This document shows, piece by piece, positions 15,728 through 25,642 of a DNA stretch of 64,000 bases; position 1 is the first letter of the stretch; each line of letters begins with the position of its first letter. Origin of the DNA: M3007 sp031373665 (GTDB lineage Bacteria; Bacteroidota; Bacteroidia; Chitinophagales; Saprospiraceae); assembly GCA_031373665.1 (NCBI GenBank), contig JANMMZ010000037.1, positions 1 through 64,000 of the forward strand. The letters are read 5' to 3'. The notes under the pieces are model-generated. The model did no database searches, had not been told where the DNA came from, and saw only the letters and a list, made by a program, of their open reading frames with translations. A program made the position numbers and the translations under genes.

Positions 15728-18094
15728 ATGCTTTCAAACTACTTTATACTTGCCTATCGGAATTTGATTTCCAATAAAATAACATCCACCATCAATATTG
15801 TGGGCTTATCCATTGCTATTGCCTGTGGTATCGCGGTATTTTTGATCCTCAAAAATTTCTGGACCCTCGATGATTTTCATGTCAATGGAGACCGTATTTT
15901 CATGGTCGAATACACCATTGAATCTGAAGGTGCCACGCTTACCTATGGCGATCCACCTGCGCTGCTGGGTTCGGCTTTGGCTTCTGATTTTCCGCAAGTA
16001 AAAAAAGTTGTTCGAGTAGAAAAAGAGGGGGTTCGGGTGTTCACCAAAGAAAGCGTGATCGGAGAAATGATCACTTATGCCGATACTAATTTTTTCCAGA
16101 TGTTTACGTTTCCTTTAAAATATGGAAGCCCATCGGTACTCTCCGATCCCACTGCTCTGATTTTAAGCAATGAAACGGCAGAAAAATATTTTCCGGGACA
16201 AAATCCTGTTGGTCAAGCGTTTACGGTGATCAGGGACAACCAAGAAAAAAAGGAATTCACGATCCAAGCGGTTGCTGAAAAATTTCCTGACAATACGGGC
16301 TTTCACTTTGCCATGCTTACGGGCTATCATGAGGTGCATGCTGCGCTCAAAAATCAAGATTGGAGTAGCCATATCGCGGCAGTATTCATAGAGACCCTCC
16401 AGCCCAAGGATGTAGTGACAATAGCCAGCCTCATGAATCCATATATAGCCCTTTACAACACTAAAAACATAGAAAAACCAATTAAATCCATTGTTTTCGA
16501 CAATCTACGCCATCCAGCTCCCTCTGCTTACGATGTTTATCGCCGACCTGCTGAGGCCAATCACCCCTTTATTACCATCCTGTTTTCTAGTATAGCCTTA
16601 CTCATGTTGGGGTTGTCTTGTTTCAATTATATCAATATATCGCTGGGTGCCGTCACGCGCCGCTTGAAAGAAATCGGAATCAGGAAGGTGATGGGAGGTA
16701 CTCGTGGGCAACTCATCGCTCAGTTTATGATCGAAAACCTCCTGTTGTGCTTTGTTGCTATGCTCTTAGGATTGGTCATTACTGCGGGATTCCTAGTGCC
16801 GTTGTTTAATGGCATTATGATTATGAATATATCTCTTTCTTTTGCCAAAAACATGCCGTTATGGGGCTTTTTGGGAGGTATGCTTGCGTTTACTGCCCTT
16901 GCATCGGGGGCTTATCCGGCATTGTATGTGTCGGCGTTCCAGCCACTGGCGGTCTTCGCAGGGAAACAAAAATTTGGAAATAAAACCACCTTTCGACGGG
17001 TTTTGCTGACGGTTCAGTTTGTTTTGGCTTTTTTAGCAGTGATTGGTGGCGTAGTACTCACCAGTATGGGTCAACAATGGAAAGCGGTATCTTGGGGTTA
17101 CAATCCTGACCAAACGATGGTGTTGCGCCTATCCGATAGCACACAATACCAACGAATGAAACAATCATTGTCGCAGAATGCGGCCATCACCTCTATTGCA
17201 GGGACAGTGGAACACGTGGGTGAGTCTATTTCGATCCAAGAACTGTGGGTGGGCGAAGAGAAAGCACGGGTAATGTGTTTTAATGTAGGTGCTGATTATT
17301 TGGATGTCATGGGTTTGAAGATCCGATCTGGCCAATGTTTTGACCCCAGCCGCCCAGCCGAAAATGCAACATCGGTGTTGGTCAATGAAACGCTCATACA
17401 AAAGTATCAATGGGGAGCATCGGCTCTAGGCCAAACGATTCGAGTGGGTGAAAAGGCTTACCATGTGATTGGAACAGTCAAAGATTTCAAGGGATTTGGA
17501 ACCGGTGCCATGCGACCAGCAGTGTTTTTTGCGGCAAAGGAATCTGATTTTCAATACTTGGTAGCCAACTTTGAACCTGGAAAAGGCGCAAATGTGGCTT
17601 CTAATATGGAAGAAATATGGAAATCAAACTTTTCGGGCTTATCCGCCAGCCATTTTTATCAAAAAGATGTGTTTGATGGGTTCAACACTACGGTGCAAAG
17701 CATGTCTGCGGCCTTTGGCTATATCGCGGCACTGGCTTTGCTCATTGCTTGTATGGGATTGTATGGGTTGGCAACACAGCACTTTGCAAGACGAGCCAAG
17801 GAGGTAAGTGTACGAAAAGTGCTGGGCGCATCCATTCGCCAAATTATAGTGCTGGTCAACCGCGAATTCATGGTACTATTGCTGATAGCAGGCTGCATTT
17901 CGACCAGTATTTGTTATGTGGGTATCCATATAGCCCTCCAATATACCCAAGAGTTCACGGGGTCATTTAAGCCGAGTCTTTCCTCATTTGTAGTGGCCAA
18001 TCTCATTGTAATCATCACGGCGGGTATAGCCGTGGGTCGCCAAAGTTGGCGAATGGCTAACATGCAATTGTCGGAGGTGTTAAAAAATGATTAG
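15728..18094 (+). CDS. FtsX/MacB-type ABC transporter permease (orphan)
   Basis: Inner-membrane protein of 788 residues with the double MacB_PCD + FtsX architecture. An N-terminal helix (NIVGLSIAIACGIAVFLIL) precedes a periplasmic domain (~60-270); helices near 285-310, 340-365 and 380-400 follow, with the coupling motif RLKEIGIRKVMGGTRGQLI. A second periplasmic domain leads to the last helices and the repeat motif RAKEVSVRKVLGASIRQIIV. No ATPase gene is adjacent, so it must recruit one from elsewhere. Such orphan permeases are abundant in Bacteroidota. The unusual composite region at 15577-15671 suggests sigma-54-type regulation by a two-component activator, though no such regulator is in the window. 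Confidence 0.85.
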   Translation: MLSNYFILAYRNLISNKITSTINIVGLSIAIACGIAVFLILKNFWTLDDFHVNGDRIFMVEYTIESEGATLTYGDPPALLGSALASDFPQVKKVVRVEKEGVRVFTKESVIGEMITYADTNFFQMFTFPLKYGSPSVLSDPTALILSNETAEKYFPGQNPVGQAFTVIRDNQEKKEFTIQAVAEKFPDNTGFHFAMLTGYHEVHAALKNQDWSSHIAAVFIETLQPKDVVTIASLMNPYIALYNTKNIEKPIKSIVFDNLRHPAPSAYDVYRRPAEANHPFITILFSSIALLMLGLSCFNYINISLGAVTRRLKEIGIRKVMGGTRGQLIAQFMIENLLLCFVAMLLGLVITAGFLVPLFNGIMIMNISLSFAKNMPLWGFLGGMLAFTALASGAYPALYVSAFQPLAVFAGKQKFGNKTTFRRVLLTVQFVLAFLAVIGGVVLTSMGQQWKAVSWGYNPDQTMVLRLSDSTQYQRMKQSLSQNAAITSIAGTVEHVGESISIQELWVGEEKARVMCFNVGADYLDVMGLKIRSGQCFDPSRPAENATSVLVNETLIQKYQWGASALGQTIRVGEKAYHVIGTVKDFKGFGTGAMRPAVFFAAKESDFQYLVANFEPGKGANVASNMEEIWKSNFSGLSASHFYQKDVFDGFNTTVQSMSAAFGYIAALALLIACMGLYGLATQHFARRAKEVSVRKVLGASIRQIIVLVNREFMVLLLIAGCISTSICYVGIHIALQYTQEFTGSFKPSLSSFVVANLIVIITAGIAVGRQSWRMANMQLSEVLKND

Positions 18095-18111
18095 CATTGG
18101 CAAAACTGTTC

Positions 18112-18990
18112 CTAAATCACCTCATCAATATGCGCCTGAATATTGCGAGCAATACGACCCAAGGGCAGGTCATTTTCATCGCCACCAAATGGCTCTTCTA
18201 TCTCTTCGGCAATAAGTTCGAGGCTGGTCAATACATAAAAAACAAAACCAATCATCGGTACCGCGTAATACCCAAGGCTAAAGACATACCCAAAAGGCAA
18301 AGTGGCGATGTATATGGTAACAAATTTTTTAATAAAGATACTGTATGAATAAGGAATTGGGGTATTTTTGATGCGTTCGCACGCGCCACATACCTCAGTA
18401 AATGATTGCAATTCAGCATTTAGAAATAGCAATTGTTCTCCAGTAATCTTTCCAGATTTCAACATTGAATGCACACGCTTGTACAGGAGTGCTGCCACTT
18501 GATTAGGCACATGTTTTTGTAAGTCCAGTTCTTTTTGCAGATCGTCGGGCAAGCCATCAAACAATTCTATCCGAGTGCCTTCACTGCGCAGGTGATTTTT
18601 GAGGGCAAATGCATAAGAGGGGATCAAATTGCGAAAAAAAGTACGATCAGGATCATTTTCAGGCAAAATAGCAGCCAGTTTCATGGCTAAGTTTCGGCTG
18701 TTGTTCACCAGCGAACCCCAAAGTTTGCGACCTTCCCACCAGCGTTCGTAAGCAGTATTGGTACGGAACACCAAAGAAAATGAAATAACAAACCCAAGAA
18801 GGGTATGCATCATAGATATATTGCGCACCTTACTGGTGTCACTCAGTTTCCAATAATCCAACTCAAGCCATGCAATCAAGGCAGTGTATAAGCATACTAC
18901 TATGATCCAAGGGAAAAGCCGACGAAGTGTATCGGAGCGATGAAAATGGAAGGGTGCGCTAAACCAATGCTTTGGGTTGTGTGATATCAT
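18112..18990 (-). CDS. Bestrophin-family channel protein (UPF0187)
   Basis: Predicted inner-membrane anion channel of 292 residues, the usual bacterial bestrophin length. Visible are the first helix (LFPWIIVVCLYTALIAWLEL), the signature SFSLVFRTNTAYERWWEGRK (about residues 70-89) with LWGSLVNNSRNLA, a soluble helical middle and the last helices ending LTSLELIAEEIEEPFGGDEN, the acidic cluster characteristic of bestrophins. It ends 17 bases from the convergent FtsX permease gene without an obvious terminator between them. Physiological role in bacteria is unclear. Confidence 0.88.
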   Translation of the reverse strand: MISHNPKHWFSAPFHFHRSDTLRRLFPWIIVVCLYTALIAWLELDYWKLSDTSKVRNISMMHTLLGFVISFSLVFRTNTAYERWWEGRKLWGSLVNNSRNLAMKLAAILPENDPDRTFFRNLIPSYAFALKNHLRSEGTRIELFDGLPDDLQKELDLQKHVPNQVAALLYKRVHSMLKSGKITGEQLLFLNAELQSFTEVCGACERIKNTPIPYSYSIFIKKFVTIYIATLPFGYVFSLGYYAVPMIGFVFYVLTSLELIAEEIEEPFGGDENDLPLGRIARNIQAHIDEVI

Positions 18991-19073
18991 GAGGATAACC
19001 AGAATTACTTATATACCGCAAAGTTATGGCATTTTTGACTCTTGAGGAAGCAGATATAAAGGTTATTACAAAT

Positions 19074-19103
19074 AAAAAACCTCCGCCGGAAGACCGACGG
19101 AGG
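19074..19103 (-). terminator. Intrinsic terminator of the cold-shock gene
   Basis: On the minus strand CCTCCGTCGG and CCGGCGGAGG pair around TCTT and are followed by a run of T. It lies 36 bases after the stop codon. Confidence 0.8.
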
Positions 19104-19139
19104 CAAAGAACTTATATGGGTAAGGATGTTAAACTGCGA

Positions 19140-19331
19140 TTAAGCAATTTTCACATCTACTGCATTCATTCCTTTTTTGCCACGTTCTGTGGTGAAAGTC
19201 ACAACATCGCCTTCGCGTATGTCATCAACTAAGCCTGAAGCGTGTACAAAAATTTCCTCCTTAGAGGTGTTGTCAACGATAAAACCAAATCCTTTGGTAT
19301 CATTGAAAAATTTTACTGTTCCTGTGTACAT
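19140..19331 (-). CDS. Cold-shock domain protein (CspA family)
   Basis: Cytoplasmic single-stranded nucleic-acid-binding protein of 63 residues, a complete five-strand cold-shock domain. RNP1 is KGFGFI and RNP2 is IFVHASGL, preceded by GTVKFFNDT. The length and sequence are typical of small Csp RNA chaperones. It is a single-gene unit with a TACCTTTG box upstream and a strong terminator. The leader between box and ATG is only about 30 bases, too short for the long thermosensing leaders known in enterobacterial cspA. Confidence 0.95.
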   Translation of the reverse strand: MYTGTVKFFNDTKGFGFIVDNTSKEEIFVHASGLVDDIREGDVVTFTTERGKKGMNAVDVKIA

Positions 19332-19369
19332 AAAAAATATAAAAATAATAATGTGGCTTAAAGCCGCTG

Positions 19370-19377
19370 CAAAGGTA
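19370..19377 (-). promoter_or_regulatory. -7 box of the cold-shock gene
   Basis: TACCTTTG on the minus strand, followed by CAGC, 38 bases before the ATG. No clear TTTG at -33. Confidence 0.5.
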
Positions 19378-19478
19378 CAACTCTTTTCGAAATTTTATTT
19401 TTATTTTTCATTATTTTGTCAATGTTTAGTTAATATTTAAAAAGAAAGGTGCTTGTTGGCGAAATAATATTTTTTTAT

Positions 19479-21380
19479 CTACTGATTGCCTACTAAAACA
19501 GCCTGTGCATTGTCCATTCTTGATATGTCAAGATAGAATTGCCTGACCTCTTGATAACGGGATGCTGGCACTGATACGGGCAATATTTCTAGCCTACGAA
19601 TGACGGTAATATGGTCAGCCATTTGATCTATACTATATTCATAACTGCCAAAATCGGAACTAATTTTTTTATTGAGAGCTACGTTTTCAATGGTGAATCC
19701 AGCAGGAAACTGAATGGTAATGGTATCACTGAAGGTATAGACAGTTCGGATGTGTACATCAAACTTTCGGGTGGCATTGGCTGGCAGTACCCGCTGGAAA
19801 GGGTGGATTTTGAGCAAGGGTACAAATATCCTTTTACCTGACTTGGAGGCATAGTTGGGTGAAGACACCTCATATTGAACGGTTGTCTCAGGCCGGTTTT
19901 CATCGGCATTAATTTGGAGGACATTGATTTTTTGTATATTAAAGCCCAGGTGGTGGGTGAATTCTTTTTCTAATTCCGGTTGTTTCATTTGGGCTGCCCA
20001 ATGTCGGTACCGATCATGCCGTTCTCCAGTGGTATAAAGTTTGTTTTTAATTTCTGCCTGTCCTTCTGTATTCAATAATATGGAGCAGTGGTTGTTTTCT
20101 ATATTCTCATGAGACTTTGAGATTGGCGTTCTGACTAGTTTTCCCCCATCGGGCGTAAGCAAAAGCACCTGACGATCAGCCGTAAAGTCACCGAGGTATC
20201 CCATGGGGTTTTCATTGCTGGTACACTCCAACCACAATGCCTCATTCGGGATATATAGGATGACGTGGTTAAAAAAGGGAGCAGGGGCTTCTTCATATAA
20301 AGTGGGGGCACCATCGTCTCCAGCATATACAAGGGTGAGGTACGAGGGGATACCGGCTGCCAAAAGCAAGGCTTTCATATAATTGCTCAAGGCTTTGCAA
20401 TCGCCGTACCTTTTTTGTTCTACAAATTTGGCATCGAAGGTTTGCCAGCCCCCAATTCCGATTTGGATACTGATATACCGATGGTTTGTTTGCAAATAGC
20501 GGTACAAAACCTTGATTTTATCGCGATCGTTGGTCATTCCATTGGTCAATTCGGCCACTTTGGCCTGCATTTCAGGAGAAAGTTGGTCCCGCCCCTTATT
20601 CAAATCGTAGAAAAATTGGCCGATATGATTCCAGTTGTCAAACAGGCCAGTATAATCGTCTATCTTTATTTTTTTGGGCGCGATCACCAATTGCACGTAA
20701 TCACCCCTAAAAAAAGGAGGATATACCTCATCAGGGTTCGCACCAAGACTATCAAATGCCCAAAGCCATTCGGTTCGGCCTTCTACTGTTATTTTGAGCG
20801 GTGTCTCCTCTGTATGAATTCCTTTCCACTGAAAAGCATACTCGTTTGGTGCGTTCAGCCTAAAAGCCGCGTGTTGTACCGATTGGCCAAGTTCGGCCAC
20901 ATCAAAAGGTGGGATCATAAAAAAGCCTTTGATCTGCTGCTTAACCTTGAACTCTACGGTATATGGGTACTGATTATAACGCAGATCCAATACCTTAACT
21001 TTGCCGTCACTGAACTCCACATCTCCCGATCCCCCATATTCTTTTATGTCGCTTTTTTTACTTTCTCGCTGCAATTTACCATCAGCATCAAATATGCGCC
21101 CCTCTAAGTATTTTGTTTTTTCAAACGAAGACTCACCAACCATATACTTACCCAAGCGATCTGCTGCATTGTTCAATATGGTGACGGCGTATATTTTGGT
21201 TAATTCTATTTCATCATCCTCTATAATTTTATAGGTGTAGTCCTTGACCCGAACCACTGATTTGGCTTTATCCAACAATGAGGAAGGTATTTCACTGATG
21301 GGATATTGGCTTTGCCCCACCAATAAGTAGGTACTGCATAAGCAAGCCACAATGGTTAACATCTGTTTATGGTTCATCAT
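19479..21380 (-). CDS. DUF3857 and transglutaminase-like domain protein
   Basis: Predicted periplasmic or surface protein of 633 residues with signal peptide (ending LLVGQSQ). Residues ~50-230 fit DUF3857 and ~270-380 fit the transglutaminase-like core. The catalytic positions look intact: Cys in RYGDCKALSNYM, His in FNHVILYIP, and an acidic residue in LWLECTSNENP, although the third is Glu-Cys where Asp-Pro is common. A C-terminal beta-rich domain follows. It is the second gene of a pair, one base after the stop of the related gene at 21382-23322, so both are co-transcribed. Function of the family is not established; a peptidase or cross-linking role on envelope proteins is possible. Confidence 0.85.
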   Translation of the reverse strand: MMNHKQMLTIVACLCSTYLLVGQSQYPISEIPSSLLDKAKSVVRVKDYTYKIIEDDEIELTKIYAVTILNNAADRLGKYMVGESSFEKTKYLEGRIFDADGKLQRESKKSDIKEYGGSGDVEFSDGKVKVLDLRYNQYPYTVEFKVKQQIKGFFMIPPFDVAELGQSVQHAAFRLNAPNEYAFQWKGIHTEETPLKITVEGRTEWLWAFDSLGANPDEVYPPFFRGDYVQLVIAPKKIKIDDYTGLFDNWNHIGQFFYDLNKGRDQLSPEMQAKVAELTNGMTNDRDKIKVLYRYLQTNHRYISIQIGIGGWQTFDAKFVEQKRYGDCKALSNYMKALLLAAGIPSYLTLVYAGDDGAPTLYEEAPAPFFNHVILYIPNEALWLECTSNENPMGYLGDFTADRQVLLLTPDGGKLVRTPISKSHENIENNHCSILLNTEGQAEIKNKLYTTGERHDRYRHWAAQMKQPELEKEFTHHLGFNIQKINVLQINADENRPETTVQYEVSSPNYASKSGKRIFVPLLKIHPFQRVLPANATRKFDVHIRTVYTFSDTITIQFPAGFTIENVALNKKISSDFGSYEYSIDQMADHITVIRRLEILPVSVPASRYQEVRQFYLDISRMDNAQAVLVGNQ

Positions 21381-21381
21381 T

Positions 21382-23322
21382 TTATGATTTTTTTAATACA
21401 ATTTGAGTGTTCGCTTTTTCATTGACCATATCAAAAAACTTACGTAAAACCTCATACTCTGCTAACGGAAAATCGCATTTTGAAATGGTCATTTTCAAGA
21501 TGATGACAAGACTGCTTTCTGACATTTTATTGCAACTAAACACAATACTTCCCGCTTGGTCTGGCATAACAATCCGGGCGGAAGCGGGCATTTCCTCTAC
21601 ATTGTAACCGTCGGGAAGGGTCAGATCTATCACGTATTGCGCCTTGAAGGGATAGTTGAAATTGACAGGAAATTCGCGGGTAAGTGATTTGAATGGATTT
21701 TCTTTCACTGCAAAATCCAGAATGGGTTTCAAGTAAATAAAATCATTGACTACATTGGAGGTATTAGGAATCTTGCAGCCAAATTTTACTTTCAATGGTT
21801 TGTTAAGGTCATTCTGGTTTTCTACAGCAATAGAATCAAAAGCAGCATCTGGATACCCCTCAGCAAAATTTTTTTTCAAAAAATCATCGGCTCCATCAAG
21901 CGATATTTTATTCCGCCAGTTGGTGGCGGTTCGGCTCGTGCTAGTTATGTCGAACTTGCCAGTGATTTGACCTTGGTCGTCAAGTTTCAAACTTCCTTGC
22001 CATACTATATTGGTTTCGGGGGCTACTATATCAATCCAAGGGCTCTCTTTTTTAGCGACAACAGGCCAGCCTCGGTTATTATAGTACTCAGACCGCAATT
22101 GGCCCAAAGGCATGAAAGGATGGGTGGCATCCAAGAGGGTATGTTGGTCGCCGTGGTTCAGCATGGCCAATACACTGTTGAATTGCCGTATAAATGGGTA
22201 GTTTTCATAGGGCGTGCCATTGTCGCGGGTACTCACCAATACTGGAATGGCATCTAGCCCCGCTTTTTGGAGCAATGCTACTACGGCTAAATTTATATCA
22301 GCCGATGAGCCAGTCTTTTTAGCGTAAGCATCATTGAGATCCTTGTCAGTTAACACGTTGTGATATCCATTCCATCCGATAGATGACTTTACAAAACTTA
22401 CCACTTTTTCGGCCACCATCATGGGGGATTCTCCAGGAACCAACTGCGGTTCAAAAGCCTCCCAAAGACTGCTAAAATTAGATTTTTTTTCAAATTGCTT
22501 TCCAAAATCATCCCTGTCTAAGATATCACGAGCCGTTTTTTCCCAAGATACCATGATGTTTCTGGGTTCTGCGCCAACTGGATAAGTACGGCTTAATTGA
22601 AACCCTACGTGCGCCCGATAGTCATCAAGGGTAGTCATGTAAGGTTCATCTTTCATGGCGGGCAAATTGGCAAGCCCTAACCGCAAGGTGGCGGAGTTAT
22701 CCACCAAGGTTTTCTTGGTTTGATCGTCAAATGGCCGTTCCGATCGTGCCAGAAACTGATACTCAAACTCTTTGCGAATATGGGTAGTGATTTCACTCCA
22801 CCGCACGGGCAACTGTTGGTGAAAATACCAATCGTAGAGCGCGAACAAGTACTCGGACTCTAGTTCGTACTGATACTCTATGATGCTTCCATCTTGGAGT
22901 TGGGGTACGAATATTTTCATTTGTTTGTAGTATTTGGATACCTTTTCTAGGCGCAAATTGTCCGATTTTACGCGCTGGATGGTACCATCGGGTAATATAT
23001 GCTGGACTTTTATTTTATCCAAAATTTCTCCGTCACGCCCCGCACGAATGTATATATTGAGCTGACTCTGATCGAATGAAGCCAATTTGAATATTTTGAT
23101 GCGGCGCACGTGCCTATGGTTTACAAACCAACGTTGGCCATCATCGTCAATCTGAGTGGAGCCTATATCGTGGAGGATGACAGCGGCGGCAGAAGTATCG
23201 GCGGGGTAAACGGTCATGGCCTTGTCTTCTGGCGAAACCTCACCCCATTCATCAAAGCGTTTCTGGGCGAAAAGGGTAATGTTGAGGACAAGGGCGAAGG
23301 GTATAATTAGGGATAGTCGCAT
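21382..23322 (-). CDS. DUF3857/transglutaminase-like protein with degraded active site
   Basis: First gene of the pair, 646 residues with signal peptide (ending ITLFAQ). It has the same domain order as its neighbour: DUF3857 (~55-230), transglutaminase-like core (~300-410) and a beta-rich C-terminal part. In the core, KKTGSSADINLAVVALL aligns with the Cys segment of the neighbour, putting Ser at the Cys position, and FNSVLAML aligns with FNHVILYI, putting Ser at the His position; Asp in HTLLDATHPF remains. It is therefore unlikely to be a working Cys enzyme and may be a binding or structural partner of the downstream protein. As I recall, Cys-less variants are widespread in Bacteroidota. Confidence 0.83.
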   Translation of the reverse strand: MRLSLIIPFALVLNITLFAQKRFDEWGEVSPEDKAMTVYPADTSAAAVILHDIGSTQIDDDGQRWFVNHRHVRRIKIFKLASFDQSQLNIYIRAGRDGEILDKIKVQHILPDGTIQRVKSDNLRLEKVSKYYKQMKIFVPQLQDGSIIEYQYELESEYLFALYDWYFHQQLPVRWSEITTHIRKEFEYQFLARSERPFDDQTKKTLVDNSATLRLGLANLPAMKDEPYMTTLDDYRAHVGFQLSRTYPVGAEPRNIMVSWEKTARDILDRDDFGKQFEKKSNFSSLWEAFEPQLVPGESPMMVAEKVVSFVKSSIGWNGYHNVLTDKDLNDAYAKKTGSSADINLAVVALLQKAGLDAIPVLVSTRDNGTPYENYPFIRQFNSVLAMLNHGDQHTLLDATHPFMPLGQLRSEYYNNRGWPVVAKKESPWIDIVAPETNIVWQGSLKLDDQGQITGKFDITSTSRTATNWRNKISLDGADDFLKKNFAEGYPDAAFDSIAVENQNDLNKPLKVKFGCKIPNTSNVVNDFIYLKPILDFAVKENPFKSLTREFPVNFNYPFKAQYVIDLTLPDGYNVEEMPASARIVMPDQAGSIVFSCNKMSESSLVIILKMTISKCDFPLAEYEVLRKFFDMVNEKANTQIVLKKS

Positions 23323-23443
23323 TGTATGGATAAATTATTGGGTACCTGCTTTGAATTTTAGTAATTAACGAACAGAGTTGCCAAATTAGTCTTCACAATA
23401 GCATTCACAGGCCAAAATCACTACACACCTTTTCCCTCAATAA

Positions 23444-25642
23444 TCATCTTTTGTATTGTTTTTTCCGATAGTCTGCTATGGACCACCTGATTTTATCGTA
23501 ATCAAAACGCTCGTTGAAGTGTTCAAAAATGAGGTTCATCTGGAAGGGTTCTTCAAACAAAGATAAGGCACCTTGTATCATATCCATCTCTTCCGCGCTT
23601 ACCCATTTTAAAATATCTATCAATTCGCCTTTTTCATACATCTGGGCCAAATGCCCTAAAACGGTCAACACACTGATACCTCGTGTTTCGGCTATCTCTT
23701 CTACCGATATTTTACGTTGGTACATGTCAAATGTTTGAAACGGGCTACTACCTATGATCCGGATACCTTGCTCGATCTTTTCTAAGGCAAATCGCCTGAT
23801 TTCGCTGATGAACTGATCGCCATATACTTGCAATTTCCGTTCGCCAACACCAGTGATTTCTGAAAAATCAACGTCGGTCAATGGCCGTCTTTCAGCAATT
23901 TCCTTGAGCGTAAGATCACTAAAAATGTTATGTGGCGGTACGCCAGCCTGTTGTGCCGCCAACCGGCGTGTATTGACCAAAAGATCAAACAACTCCTCGC
24001 GAAGCAATTGTGCCGTCGGCACAGCCTTGGGTATCGGAAGGGCTTTGCCTTTGGGTGCGGCTGGACTTTCTTTGGGTTGTGGCAGCGCAAGCGGTACTTT
24101 TTTCCCTTCAAAAAGCACTTTTTTCCCTTCTTCTGTCACCTTCAACTGGTGGTGGTGGTCGTAAGCGATCTCGATCAACCCATGGTGGAGCATTTGAGAA
24201 AGGAGGTACAACCAGTCGTCGTAAGAGTATTCTTTCCCTGCTCCATAAGTTTTTATTTCATTCAGTTTTTGGTCAAATATTTCTCGGCGTTGGCTACCAC
24301 GCAACACATCAATCAAAAGTAGCATAGCGATCTTTTCACCAGAGCGTACAATGGCAGAAAGGGCTTTTTGAGCAGCCACGGTACCGTCAAATTGATGGGG
24401 AGGATTGAGGCAAACATCACAGTTACCACAGTTGCGGTCATATACTTCGTCGAAGTAGGCCAGTATGGTTTTGCGTCGGCACACTGGTGCCTCAGCAAAC
24501 TGGTACATTCGATTGAGTTTGGCTATTTTCAGGTCTTTTTGCTCCGCGCTGCTTTCTCCTTGCTCTATCATGTCGCGGTAGGCATTCACATCGGAATAAC
24601 TAAAAAACAAAATGGCTTCCGATGGCAGTCCATCGCGGCCAGCACGGCCCACTTCTTGGTAGTACCCTTCGAGGTTGCGCGGCAGGTTGTAATGGATCAC
24701 AAAACGTACATTGCTTTTGTCAATACCCATCCCAAAAGCGATGGTGGCACAAATAATGGGTACACGATCATTGATAAAATCTTCTTGTACGTCGCTGCGT
24801 TGTTTGGGGGTTAACTCTGCGTGGTAGTAGGCTGTTTTAAAGTCTTTGGCGTTGAGTTTTTCAGAAATATCTTGGCATGATTTACGAGACAGGCAGTAAA
24901 TAATGCCTGACTTCCGTTGGTTTTGCTTCAAAAAATCAATGATCTGCTCTATTCGGCGTTGGCCGGGCAATACTTTTAGATTGATGTTGGGTCTATCAAA
25001 AGAGGCCAGATACACAGCAGGATTGCGCAACTGCAATTGCTCTACCATGTCTTTCCGCGTCAGTTTGTCGGCGGTAGCCGTCAGTGCGATAAAGGGCACG
25101 TTGGGGAACTGTATTTTCAGAAATTTCAGTTGGGTGTATTCTGGCCTGAAATCGTGCCCCCAAGCGGAAATACAGTGCGCCTCATCAATGGCAAAAAGGC
25201 TGATTTTTAACCGTTTCAACAAGGGTTGAAACCCTTGAGATACTAGTTTTTCGGGACTGACATACAGCAATTTGATATGGCCAGACAAGAGCGCGTCTTC
25301 TACCCTCCGTATCTGATTCAGGTCTAAACTACTGTTGATAAATGCCGCCTCTATACCATTGTTGCTCAAGCCCTGCACCTGGTCTTTCATGAGCGCAATC
25401 AAGGGACTGACCACTACCGCTACCCCATCCAAAGTGATGGCTGGCACTTGGAAGCATATACTTTTGCCACCTCCGGTGGGCATCAAGACGACCACATCTT
25501 TTTTATCATAAATACTCTGAATAATCTCGGCCTGCAAGGGGCGAAATTGATCGTATCCAAAATATTTTTTAAGCGCGGCGGCGGCGTTTGTGAGCGACAT
25601 TGTTGGTGGTAGTAGGCGTTTTGAATTGTTATCCGTTGTCAA
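23444..25642 (-). CDS. recQ: ATP-dependent DNA helicase RecQ
   Basis: 3-to-5-prime DNA helicase for recombination and fork repair, 732 residues. Walker A is MPTGGGKS (residues 54-61), the DEAH box is at 153-156 followed by CISAWGHDFRPEY, and the QVGRAGRDG motif is present as QEVGRAGRDGLPSEA. The Zn-binding module has CRRKTIL then NCGNCDVC; an RQC winged helix, an HRDC domain (AAQQAGVPPHNIFSD to LQVYGDQF) and a C-terminal helix-turn-helix region (EEIAETRGISVLTVLGHLA) follow. The annotated ATG overlaps the preceding gene by 14 bases; ATG 25600 (MSLTNAAAAL) would avoid overlap and also starts just before the conserved part. Confidence 0.95.
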   Translation of the reverse strand: MTTDNNSKRLLPPTMSLTNAAAALKKYFGYDQFRPLQAEIIQSIYDKKDVVVLMPTGGGKSICFQVPAITLDGVAVVVSPLIALMKDQVQGLSNNGIEAAFINSSLDLNQIRRVEDALLSGHIKLLYVSPEKLVSQGFQPLLKRLKISLFAIDEAHCISAWGHDFRPEYTQLKFLKIQFPNVPFIALTATADKLTRKDMVEQLQLRNPAVYLASFDRPNINLKVLPGQRRIEQIIDFLKQNQRKSGIIYCLSRKSCQDISEKLNAKDFKTAYYHAELTPKQRSDVQEDFINDRVPIICATIAFGMGIDKSNVRFVIHYNLPRNLEGYYQEVGRAGRDGLPSEAILFFSYSDVNAYRDMIEQGESSAEQKDLKIAKLNRMYQFAEAPVCRRKTILAYFDEVYDRNCGNCDVCLNPPHQFDGTVAAQKALSAIVRSGEKIAMLLLIDVLRGSQRREIFDQKLNEIKTYGAGKEYSYDDWLYLLSQMLHHGLIEIAYDHHHQLKVTEEGKKVLFEGKKVPLALPQPKESPAAPKGKALPIPKAVPTAQLLREELFDLLVNTRRLAAQQAGVPPHNIFSDLTLKEIAERRPLTDVDFSEITGVGERKLQVYGDQFISEIRRFALEKIEQGIRIIGSSPFQTFDMYQRKISVEEIAETRGISVLTVLGHLAQMYEKGELIDILKWVSAEEMDMIQGALSLFEEPFQMNLIFEHFNERFDYDKIRWSIADYRKKQYKR

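Noticed and set aside
19026..19232. 68-codon frame upstream of and across the cold-shock gene
   Set aside because: Overlaps the csp coding sequence and its terminator on the other strand; no protein character.
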